Both the position numbers and the translations under genes were made by a program. This document shows positions 23,567 through 33,825 of a stretch of 64,000 bases of DNA, one piece after another. Every line of letters begins with the position of its first letter. Position 1 is the first letter of the stretch. The stretch is from Xylogone sp. PMI_703. Taxonomy: Eukaryota; Ascomycota; Leotiomycetes. The notes beneath the pieces were generated by a model. That model had not been told where the DNA came from. It saw only the letters and a list, made by a program, of their open reading frames with translations, and did not search any database. Location of the stretch: NCBI GenBank assembly GCA_021399445.1, contig JAJTUQ010000006.1:868001-932000 (forward strand). The letters are read 5' to 3'.

Positions 23567-24370
23567 ATGAGGATTTACTATATTGGAGTTAGTGTCCTAT
23601 ATTCATACGTACATCTTCTCCCTTTCCCGCTAATCGTGACTAGATTGTTAGAAACGAGTCCAAGCCCGCTGAGGAGCTATGCGCCGAGAAGGACCTCTCT
23701 CAGTACTCCAGATTTACACAGAAAAAGTATACGCCAATTCGATTTGCTCTATCGAAGTGTCACTAATATAGATATAGCTATGGCGAATTCATGACTCTAT
23801 TTAGCAAAACGGTTGCAGAGAGGACACGGCCAGGCCAGAGGCAAGATGTTGAACAGCAAGGTCCGGTGTTCCTTAGCCCGTTTAAGACGTCTCTAATCCT
23901 CCGCTAGACTACACATTCCATGCATATGGCCGAACGGAAGGTGTATGCGGTATCATTATTTCCAGCCAAGACTACCCCGCGCTAGTAGCACATCAACTTC
24001 TCTCCAAAGTTGTAGATGAATTCCTAACGAAACATCCACGCACTGCATGGGCCAGCCTTGCATCTGGTCAGACGTTGCCGTTTCCTGAGTTGAAGGATTA
24101 TATCGTCAAATATCAGGACCCACACCAGGCGGATAGCATCATGAAGATCCAGAAAGAGCTAGACGAGACCAAGATTGTATTGCATAAGACTATTGAAAGT
24201 GTACTGCAAAGGGGAGAGAAAATTGATGATTTAGTTGCAAAAAGTGATGGTTTGAGTGCACAAAGCAAGATGTTTTATAGTAAGTTCTGAACAAAAGCTC
24301 TAAAGCGCAGACTTCTGACCCATACATAGCGCAAGCAAAGAAGCAGAACTCCTGCTGTATCCTAATGTAG
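23567..24370 (+). CDS. YKT6: R-SNARE YKT6
   Basis: Lipid-anchored SNARE acting in ER-Golgi, vacuolar and autophagic fusion; 199 residues. Five exons: 23567-23587, 23644-23726, 23778-23860, 23908-24279 and 24330-24370; all phases close. The longin domain covers about residues 1-135 (MRIYYIG, then VRNESKPAEELCAEKDLSQY, RFTQKNYGEFMTLF, TFHAYGRTEGVCGIIISSQD). The SNARE motif follows (QADSIMKIQKELDETKIVLH, then SVLQRGEKIDDLVAKSD with the central Arg). The last exon codes for QAKKQNSCCILM: CILM is a CaaX box for prenylation and the preceding Cys is the palmitoylation site. The donor of intron 3 (GTCCGG) is weak but its frame is right. It faces GOT1 tail to tail. Confidence 0.95.
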
Positions 24371-24729
24371 ATGGTATTTCTGGGATGGCGTTTCTTATTT
24401 ATGATACATATCGAGCATAGCAGTCGTTTCAATGGATCTCTCTGACCTTCTTGCAGAAGGATAATTAGAACATATCGTTCTTCATGGAATTGATTAGTAT
24501 TAGTCTTGCAGGTTATATTGGTGCCTGCCTCTCCACAGCTAGAGAATCCACGAGAACTTCGATCAGGCTCCATCTACCAGTCTAAACCTATATTTAGAGC
24601 TCCAGACGCCTGCCTCTATGGCTCTTACCCTACCCTTGTTCTAGTTTATCCCGATAGAAAAATAACAACCATATCATAACTTTTGGGGTGGCCTCGACCC
24701 ATCATACATCCGCATCATTAATCATATAC
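24371..24729. other. Convergent intergenic region between YKT6 and GOT1
   Basis: About 360 bp of 3' flank for both genes. Nothing else was recognised. Confidence 0.6.
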
Positions 24730-25408
24730 TCATACAGGTAGCTGTGCTCCACTTGGTGTAATACCTGATCGATCAACCGCAGTACCGATATACGGGCCAA
24801 TGACAGGTATGTTCCGTGCAAAAGCAGCAATTGTGCCAAAGAAGTCACCAAAGAGAATAAATATCCCGTACAACTCGACCATGAATCCTATAAGAGGCCA
24901 CCGAAGGAGGATCAGAGCTAGACCTCCAAAGAAAGCGCCAGTGCCCTTCAATTTCTGTTTCCTAGCGAAGAACAGGGCTGTCTTTTGAGGTCCAATTATG
25001 ATTGTAAGACCAATCAAAAAGAGAATCTGGAGTTGTGAGTCGGCTAAGTTAAGACCTAATGTGGAGATATATTAAGGGACTCACATTGCCCATGGCAAGC
25101 CTATAATCGCATGATTAGCCCCATCAGAAATTGCGCATAAGCAAAGGGGTACTTACATAGCTCTATCAAAGAACAGAAGAACACCGCCAACTAGGAAAAA
25201 CCCTCCTATTGACACATTAAAACCACATTATACCAACAAATACTTCTGTAGCGTTTCCACTTACCGCCGGTGCAGAATGCAACCCCCATCTCTATAATAT
25301 GTATGTTAGCATATTTCAATGGTAAGGCCAGAATTCCGTTTAAACTATCTAGAGGTGGAAAGGTAAAACAGATATTTGAAACTTACTTTGGGAATCTGAA
25401 AGCCACAT
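24730..25408 (-). CDS. GOT1: Golgi transport protein GOT1
   Basis: Small four-helix membrane protein of ER-Golgi traffic, 136 residues. Five exons on the minus strand: 25408-25387 (22 nt), 25291-25265 (27 nt), 25205-25157 (49 nt), 25100-25085 (16 nt) and 25026-24730. The joined start reads MWLSDSQKMGVAFCTGGFF, then VGGVLLFFDRAMLAMGN and ILFLIGLTIIIGPQKTALFF, the last being the most conserved Got1 signature. Further hydrophobic stretches are GALILLRWPLIGFMVE-like (24870-24920) and FILFGDFFGTIAAFA. An in-frame ATG at 25417 could add three residues. Length matches the family (about 138 in yeast). Four very short exons in a row are notable. Confidence 0.93.
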
Positions 25409-26307
25409 AGTCGGCATTTTGGGCAAAGTTCGTAGCTAACAATATACGCATAAAATAGACTACTTCTGTGTTGATATGTTAAGGAGAGTTGTTCAAACAA
25501 CAGGTATGCAGGACGAGGACATGATAAGGGGAGCTGGTCATTATTTGCGACGCGACAAGGGTCAAATTTCCGCGTAATCTACTGCGATTACTACGGTGCA
25601 CGATTAGGCTCTCTAACGAACTCCATTGCTCACCAGCGTTCCCCAAGCGAGTACCGTATTGCTTGTGCTAATTTTTCTCTTCTCAAGAGTAATGCTTCTG
25701 TGAGCATCCATCTCTCACAGCAACCATTTTGAGGTTTTGGAAAACTCAAGCACCTCATACAACATACAAGGTAAATGAATACGTCACAATCAAAGGGGAA
25801 ATATGAACAACTCATACAGATATGATATGAAGTTCTCTTTGATTCATGCTTAATGACTTGAACTGAAATTGCTAGCAATTGTAAAGGTACAGGACGACCA
25901 ATGCTATGCCACGACCACCGGAGCTCTATGCTCTGGTAACTGAGACTCATCCTTCTATATGCTCTCGGTATCCCGTCGTCTCAGGCAGAGAATAACCACT
26001 TCACTGATCGCGATTAAGCCGGAGCGTTTTCTTGAACCAACCATTGAAAAGTGGCTGGTGGGTAGAACAAGCTTGACTTTGTCGGTCACACATACCTAAA
26101 ATCCAAGTGACTATGATTCTAATCACAGCCGGACTTTGCAGTTGTCTGTTGAAAGACCCAGACAGTCGCAATTCCTACGAGGAATTGTGCTAAGGTTCAA
26201 TCTGTATCTTCGAAGCCACTACTGTATGGATATATAATCGATCTCTTTCTGAGATTTTAGCCACACCCTTTTTCCCAATGTCTTGGCTGTTTATGATCCT
26301 GAATTAA
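25409..26307. other. Intergenic, GOT1 promoter side
   Basis: About 900 bp without recognisable genes, between the GOT1 start and the IES6 stop. Confidence 0.6.
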
Positions 26308-26892
26308 TCATTTCAATACTGTATGTGCACCTCTTGCTTCGAGATACTGCTCAGCAACACCTTGACCTAAAGTCCGAATCACACCAAATATTTCCTTGTT
26401 GTGATACCTTAATCTAGTCTTCGGATCAGTATATGGCGCCGGCAACCCCGTAATATCGCAATAATGCTTAGTATGGGCCAAGGATGGAGCTGACTCGATA
26501 TTCGTATACGTCGCGCTTGGAGCGGAAAAGCCATTGGCTCTCATATTCCTCTCCAGTACCTTCCGTTCCAAAACCAATTTTGATAGATTCCTTGATGCTT
26601 GTGCTAGATTAGGCGGTAAACTTGAATTTGGAGTAGAGAGGGGTGTAGTCTCGCCATCCGTGGATGTAGCAGACTCTTCTGGAAGAGGTGTCACTGCGCC
26701 ACTGTTGTCTTGTGTTTGCATCACTGAAGCTTCTTTTCTGACAGCGTCGCCGAGAATTGTCTTAATATTCTTGTTGCGGCGCTGACTGGGTTTCCAATTA
26801 GGATTTCTAAAGGGCTTGGGAGCAGAATACACATCAAGCTTATCGAGAAGTTGCTGGTGGCTATCATCGGCAGCCGGGTTGGCAGGAGGCAT
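26308..26892 (-). CDS. IES6: INO80 complex subunit Ies6 (YL1_C domain)
   Basis: Intronless 194-residue protein. The C-terminal YL1_C domain is clear: HYCDITGLPAPYTDPKTRLR followed by YHNKEIFGVIRTLGQ. The N-terminal region has KPFRNPNWKPSQRRNKNIKT, the conserved Ies6 motif, separated from the YL1_C domain by a Ser/Thr/Pro-rich linker. Ies6 binds Arp5 to form a module that couples ATP hydrolysis to nucleosome sliding in INO80 (family knowledge). The next gene, head to head at 27980, is ARP5, its direct partner, which supports the assignment. Confidence 0.93.
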   Translation of the reverse strand: MPPANPAADDSHQQLLDKLDVYSAPKPFRNPNWKPSQRRNKNIKTILGDAVRKEASVMQTQDNSGAVTPLPEESATSTDGETTPLSTPNSSLPPNLAQASRNLSKLVLERKVLERNMRANGFSAPSATYTNIESAPSLAHTKHYCDITGLPAPYTDPKTRLRYHNKEIFGVIRTLGQGVAEQYLEARGAHTVLK

Positions 26893-27979
26893 GGTGACTT
26901 GTTATTTGACAAAGATGGTTCAGCAGAAGTCAAAAGTATCAAAGAATATGCAATTTAATTTTTCGGCAGATGCGGAGCTATGTCTGTAGGCCACTGTGAA
27001 CAATGCTCTTTGAAATGAAAGCTTGGAGAACGAAGAACAGCTCCTAAACATCAGTATCGTAATATTGCCTTTTCACACCGCCCTTAGTTCTGAATTAGTT
27101 CAGCTTCTCTGCACGCGTCTAGATCGCGTTGACTGATCAAATAAAGAGAGTAAAACAAAATGGTATATAATACATTTTTGAATAATAGAATTGCTTCTCT
27201 AACGTTGTTATAGGAAAGCCCCCATGAGCACCAGCAGAACCTGCTGCTTTCCCGTATCATCACGAATGTGGTAAGAAACAACGCAGTTCAACATTCATAT
27301 ACTACCAATATTTATTCTATTTAAAAGGAAAAACTCAATGAGGCTATCATGCTCTTAAATAAGAATTTACAAGTATGTCGTTCTAAAGTTAGTAGCTAAG
27401 CTAGAATCATTAATTGTCATCACTCTAGGAGATCAATATCCAGAACATGAACGTTGAACTTGTAGCTCAGATGTTCAAGAACTACCAATCAAACGTACTA
27501 TTTCATCTAGAAGGTTAGTCTGGTCACGTATATCCTTAGTTGGTTTTAATTAACGCAATATTAGCAACGGAAAGTCTGGAGGATCCCTCAAAATGACCAA
27601 TGTAACTGGGGAGTGAGGGTTTTGGCGTTTAGGTAGAGCAACTTATGAATATTATACAATTCCATGATAAAATATAACCCCTTACCAATTAAAGCTACAT
27701 ATCGTTAGCTCATCAATCGTAATCTCATACCGACTGTTGACTATTTCCGCGACACAAGAATGAAAGTACAGTAGCCTTGCGCGAGATGTCCACCGTAGCG
27801 TAGCCTCGCCAAATTCCGCAGCACCAGAAAGTGACGCAACAACCTTTCCTTTGGAAAAGATATTTGATAAGATAAATGTGTCTCCTACACGTCTGGTCAA
27901 TGATCAATCTATTATAACATCAAAGCTCGACGTGCTATCATGATTTGATCCCATCCAAAGTGCGATCTGACATACAAAA
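26893..27979. promoter_or_regulatory. Divergent intergenic region between IES6 and ARP5
   Basis: 1087 bp between the start codons of two genes whose products form one INO80 module. AT-rich, with no recognisable gene inside. Shared control is possible but no common box is claimed. Confidence 0.5.
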
Positions 27980-30440
27980 ATGGCGCCTAGCGCAACTTCC
28001 CCAGCTGCGCATCCTTCAGGCCAGTCTCCCAATATCCTACCACCACAGCTATACCCAGTGAAAGAGGTTCATTTTGAAGGCTTTATAGAGCCTCAGTCAG
28101 ATGGATATCGTCAGGCGCACTCTCGTGGAGCTGATAGAGCTGCCATCGTGATTGATAATGGTAGGTGAAGTCCTAAGAAGCTGCCTTTGTTGTGTCTTGT
28201 TGACTGATTACAATGGTAGGATCCTCTGCTACTAGAGCTGGATGGTCGTTTGGCAACTCTCCCCAGCTTAGCATTACCCCGGTCATGTCAAAGTATCGCG
28301 ATCGAAAACTGGGGAGAACATTCTCATTTGTCGGCGCCGATGTATATGCGGATACCACAGCCAGGGGCCACATGAGAAATGCATTCGAAGCGGGCAGTGG
28401 AATTGTCAGCAATTGGGATGTGATGGAGGCATTATTGGACTATATATTTCTCAAGATGGGTATAGATGGATCAGAAGGACGGGTGGATATGCCAATCGTC
28501 ATGACTGAGGCAGTGGCTAACTTACCATATTCCCGCAAATGTAAGTCATTACCAATTAAATCTTGGAATATGCCATTTAACGTCCAGTTATAGCTATGAC
28601 AGAAATCATTTTTGAATGCTATCAAGCGCCATCTCTAGCCTATGGAATCGACTCTCTGTTTTCTTACGATTACAATAATGGCAAGACCGGCATTGTCATA
28701 TCTTCCTCTCACAGCTCTACGCACATTATTCCAGTTTTAAACCATAAAGCGCTTCTAGCACAGGCAACACGACTTAATTGGGGTGGTTCGCAGAGTGCAG
28801 AATATCTCCTCAAGCTATTGCGATTGAAATATCCCACCTTCCCTGGAAAAGTGAATGCCTCCCAAACAGAGTATATGGTGCGAGATCATTGCTATCTTTC
28901 AAAGAACTATGAACAAGAATTAAAGACATATCTTGACTGGGCAGGTCTAGAGGACCGTGACCGTGTCATTCAGTATCCATATACCGAGGAAGTTGTCGTA
29001 CAAAAGAGTGAAGAAGAACTTGCCAGGATAGCAGAGAAGAGAAAAGAGAGCGGTAGAAGGTTACAGGAACAAGCCGCCAAAATGCGCTTGGAAAAATTAA
29101 TGCGCAAGGAACAAGAGCTAGATTATTATCGTGACCTGCAATCAAAATTAGTCAATGAGAGCAAGAAAGAAATCAAACGACTCCTGGATGCGGAAGACAT
29201 GAAAGATGAAGCAGCTCTAGAAAGAACTATCAAGGAGCTAGATAAGTCTATCCGCAAAGCTAGAACAAAGGACGTAGGTGGAACAGAAGCTGAGGAAGAG
29301 GCCGAATTACCTGATTTCAGCCTTCTCGAAGTCCCAGATGACCAACTGGATGAAGCTGGACTCAAGCAAAAACGCCATCAGCGTCTTATGAAGTCGAGCC
29401 ACGAAGCCCGAGCTCGCGCAAAAGCGGAAAAAGAGGCCGAGAAAGCGCGTATTGCAGAGGAACAACGCCTTGATGACGAACGAAGAGAAAACGACCTTGA
29501 AGGCTGGCTTCAAGCACGCCGTGCTGCAAGGGCGGCCACAGTGCAGAAGATGAAAGATCGTGAACGTCTCAAAGCAGATCTAGGCAACCGGAAGTCCCTT
29601 GCTAGTCAAATTCGTATGAAGAGCATTGCCAACTTGGCGTCAGATAATCCAACAAAGAAAAGGCGAAGAGCTGGTGGTGACGACGATAATTTCGGTGCCA
29701 ACGATGAGGACTGGGGCGTCTACCGCCAGATTGCCGACGGCGGTAGTGATGATGAAGAGGAGGAAGACCTAATGACAAGCTTGAAGAACCTGGAAGCAGA
29801 CCTACTGAAGTACGACCCGGAATTCACAGATCAACATACACTTGACGCACAAACAGACTGGACCAAGAGTCTAGTTCATGCTTTCCTTCGCGGACCTCGC
29901 CCGTTTGACCCAAAGTCTCAGGCTGAAGCTCACCAGATGCACCTCAATGTTGAACGTATACGTGTCCCAGAAGTTCTATTCCAGCCGTCAATTGCAGGCC
30001 TAGACCAAGCTGGCATTATCGAAATCACAGCTGATATCCTCACCCATCGTGTCAACGGCATAGCAGGTACCTCGCAACAAGATTTTTTGCGCGATATATT
30101 CTTAACCGGTGGACACACTCTGTTCCAGAACTTTGATGAACGCGTAAGGGATGGGCTAAGAGGCAGCATGCCGGCTAAGGCAGAGGTGAACATTAGAAAG
30201 GCCAAGGATCCGATCTTAGATGCGTGGAAGGGAGCAGCTAAGTGGGCATGTAGTGATCGATGGAAAGAGGCACGTATTACGAGGGAGGAATATTTAGAAA
30301 AAGGAGCGGAGTATTTGAAGGTATGGTTTCTTTTTTTCCCCTTCTGTCAAGCCACTTGCTTTACCGATCAGTGAAAACAACATGAGCTAACATCTTTTCT
30401 CCACTCCTAGGAGCATGATCTCGGGAACGCGTATTCTTAA
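27980..30440 (+). CDS. ARP5: Actin-related protein 5 (INO80 subunit)
   Basis: Nuclear actin-related protein of 752 residues. Exons 27980-28160, 28220-28540, 28594-30320 and 30411-30440 join in frame; the last exon adds only EHDLGNAYS. The actin fold is visible in AAIVIDNGSSATRAGWSFG (nucleotide loop), MPIVMTEAVANLPYSRKSMT, ECYQAPSLAYGIDSLFSYD, GIVISSSHSSTHIIPV, and late DIFLTGGHTLFQNFDERV. Between the actin halves sits a long charged coiled-coil insertion (about residues 300-560, rich in Glu, Arg and Lys, ending in an acidic run DDEEEED), the hallmark of Arp5 against other Arps. Arp5 pairs with Ies6, coded next door, to contact the Ino80 ATPase and the nucleosome. Confidence 0.95.
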
Positions 30441-31493
30441 TCCAGGAAACGGGATCCTAGGTTGATGACCATAAGTTTAGACTAGCATAAAGGTTTCCTT
30501 TTTACTTGTTACTAGGTTCAAAATCGACCGGAGTAGGGCAAATGAAATACCTTTTTCCTTCGTGGGTTCTCGGAGTCTCCAAAATGCTACATTCCAAGCG
30601 GTCAGGGTTTTTCATCGGAAACACATGAAGCTGTGGTCCCAGGCCTGAGCTGAGGTGAACAAACCGCAGATGTTAGATAGTTTACAGGCCATTTACTATA
30701 TCAATTTCTAAGCAAGCTTGATGTTCAACCTTCGTTCAATCTGCCGACGTAGCGCTGCCATCTATACTCTACCGTTAATCAAAACATGATATGTAAATAC
30801 TGTATCTCACGGAATATGCCAAGCTCCAAATCTCTAGAGAAGATTATAACAAGCACACATCGCTACGTCGATAGTTATAGAAGTTCCGTAATGAAACATA
30901 GCAATGTTACAACTCTAACTTTAACCTTGGACGTATTATCTGGTATTTCAATCGTTGATCATCGAAATTCACTATTATGATGGAACACGAATCAACCGAT
31001 TTCAGACCAGGTGAAAGATAGAATTGATGCATTATCATTGTATAGCCAATGTGAATGAGCATCTATAATTATCAGGTTGGACCAAGATAGAATAGAGGAC
31101 TTGGGAAGTGCACAGGATAGTGAGACCATAGTTGCGTATTGTCTTGTAGTAGTAAATTAATATCTTTGCTTAATACAAGTACAAGGTGATGGAAAGAATA
31201 AACTGGGTTTGAAAGTCATTGGTATATTCTCGAATGCTGCTACCCTCCACTACGTAACTGCATTTCCTCCAGCGCTACATACATGCCACCTGAGAACCAT
31301 TTCCAGATCGTTTTCAATTTTCAATACCACCTCACTATAGGAGATCTATACTAAGAGAGCTAGGTGATAATCCTGAGACAGAGTGTTTATAGTCCTGCTC
31401 AAACGCATTAGTTACTCCGATCCGGAAGCAGAAGCATATGGATAATCTATCAACGTAAGTCATGCCATCCATCATCCAGTAAATATGACCAGG
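30441..31493. other. Convergent intergenic region
   Basis: About 1 kb between the ARP5 stop and the stop of the next minus-strand gene. No gene recognised. Confidence 0.6.
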
Positions 31494-33412
31494 TTATTTC
31501 TCTTTCGAAGTCCAGCGGATGTACTCGGGGCATGCTCTTGGAGTAAACTTGCTTGAAGGATCTTCTGAAGCGCATATGATAATGTCAATTTTTCCAAGCT
31601 TGTAGACACGTACTGACGCAGAGTCAGAAATTAAGAATGGATCATCCGCAATATTGTGGCCCTTTGAGTCGAATACGGGCTCCGTAGCAAAACCGCTTAA
31701 GCTCAAACGGTAATCAACAAGTGCATCCTCATCAGCGAACTCATCTTCGCCGCATAAGTCCCGCCGAATATCATCCTCAGTACCCGTGACTGAAGGCCGT
31801 ACTGCGAAGAGATCGTGATTTTCATCAGTTAGAATGACCCATGGGACGGGGGCCTTATCGACAAGCAAGAATCCGAGTGGGTATGCAGTGATTGACTTTG
31901 AACTTCTCTTGGTGTAAAATGTGACGATGTAGAGAAGATTTGTCAAGCTTGAGTAGCGGCTAGGTACTAGATTGAGGGCTTCATCCGACACACTTTTAGG
32001 AAAAATTGCGTAGTCATGATCATTATTGCTTCCCAGGAGGAAAATTTGATCTTTAGCCTCATGATACCCCTTGAAGTCTATTAGGGCGTCCATCACAGAG
32101 TCCAGGGTTTCTATGGAACATTTGTTGAAGTTGATACGCTGAAGTTCTGAGAAGATGTATCTTGCTGAAGGCACGTGTCGATGAGTCCAAATTGGATAGG
32201 TACACCAGTCTTGTAGGGTATGATTTCGGGTAATGGTGGCAGGTAGGTCAGATCGGACAAGCAGATTTTGCAGGTTAGTGATATTACCAAGACAATAGCT
32301 ACTTTTCGAATCATCCTTGCTCCAAGGAATTCCGTTATTTGGACAATCCTCCTTCCAGCTGAAAGGTGATTCTGAGACATTATTGCCTAAAGAATCATGG
32401 AAATTCTCGCGGTAGTTCAACTTCTTGACTTTATCACGGGGGTCAAATTCAGGGGGGCGTAAAGCCCAGAGCATCCCATCGTCATCCATGAAAATGACCC
32501 ATGGTAGTTGAATGTCGTTGACGAGCAAAACTCCCAGCGGAAGGACTGTAACCGAATGGTGACGAAATGGTGAATCCTTCAGTACGCCGACGAAAGATGT
32601 GAAGCTTAGCAGAGACAGGAAGCACACATCCATCCAGGACGATACCATAGAAAGACCGCTATTGAGCGACGATTCTGAGAGAGTAGTGATCCGAAGACAG
32701 TATCTCCGGTCACCTATAGTTCCAAGTGGTAATGTTCCTTTGCCATGTCTGCTGAAGATAACCAGGTTTTCAGCCAGACTTTGCAACTTTTCAAATTCCT
32801 GATTCTCCAAGCTGCAGCGTTGTAGTGTAAAAACAATAGACGCAGGGGTCGGAACATAGCTTTGGCCAGGACTAAAGCTTACGGGCCCAAATGCTTCGGC
32901 ATCAGGATACGTAACATGGACCGTCTTGTCCAGACGTTTGATGGTTACAGCACCAAATTGCCTGTGGAGAGAAAATGGTTGCTGTTTTTCGAGATGCGCA
33001 GTTGTAGGTTTAGGAGTGAGGGTGATCTTTTGATTTCGGCTCTGTTCTCGCAACGGCATCCGAATTTCTGCATAGATGTAAACATTAGAGGTTTGTAATA
33101 GTACAGCTGCTGAGGACATCTTACTGCCAGGTTTCAATGTCCCGTCTCTTCCAATCTGCGGCAATAACGGCTGTTTACCTTCTGCGCATGTATAAGAATT
33201 TTGATACCAGCATTTAGGCAAAGACACTTACTCGAGATATCTGACTTTCTAGAATCTATACCTCCATAACGACTCTTCGCCTTGATATTTTGAGATGGTG
33301 CATTCTTCATATTCTCCTTGGCCAGCTCCACTTTGCTACTGGATGGACTTCCCAAGCTGAGTCTTTCCATGCCATAAGTAGACGTCCTATCGTGACTAGT
33401 CGTCCCTGACAT
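31494..33412 (-). CDS. Hypothetical protein with an internal duplication, 622 aa
   Basis: Two exons, 33412-33232 and 33181-31494, join in phase 1 (Ser-Asp-Ile-Ser-Lys-Gly-Lys-Gln at the junction). The first 60 residues are Ser/Lys-rich and disordered. The rest contains a duplicated unit of about 100 residues, at roughly 215-320 and 440-540. Each has a hydrophobic lead-in, then PLG-x-LLV, a five-residue spacer, PWVI, an acidic turn, and LxAxRP (SVTVLPLGVLLVNDIQLPWV and SITAYPLGFLLVDKAPVPWV). No catalytic motif, signal peptide or membrane helix was recognised. I cannot name the family; it is probably lineage-restricted. It is divergent from the orphan gene at 33826. Confidence 0.75.
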
Positions 33413-33825
33413 CTTGGATATCTGAGGCACTTCAAGACAGACTAGGTGAGAATCAACTGATGAGTTATTTATTAAGAAAGGATGAGTCTGGAGGTTGGGT
33501 GATCATCAAAAACAATCAGGACGAACTGCAAGCGCTTTCTGCTTAGATCCAGGAAAGTGAGCAGTGGGCACAAACAATATTAGTGAGTTTAGTTGTTCAA
33601 AGCAATAGCGAGATTCTAACTCTCGGCGACGACGAGGATGCGCATAGAAGTGGTCGCTATAAGTACACTGGTTTTCTTCCTTGTAGACATTTGTAAAATC
33701 TGATCCTTTTCCGTTTCCTAGATTTTATAAGTTGCCCTTCTTTGCGTGACTTTTACGGTGAACTAATAATCACATACCTCCCGTCACAGTAAGTCATAGT
33801 TACATCACATCATCCAATCAGGACA
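33413..33825. promoter_or_regulatory. Divergent intergenic region between two unknown genes
   Basis: 413 bp between opposite start codons. A TCACGTGA palindrome lies just inside the plus-strand gene at 33834-33841. Nothing else is claimed. Confidence 0.45.

Noticed and set aside
25630..25950. 106-codon minus-strand frame upstream of GOT1
   Set aside because: Cys/Ser-rich composition without family motifs or splice partners; not supportable as a gene.
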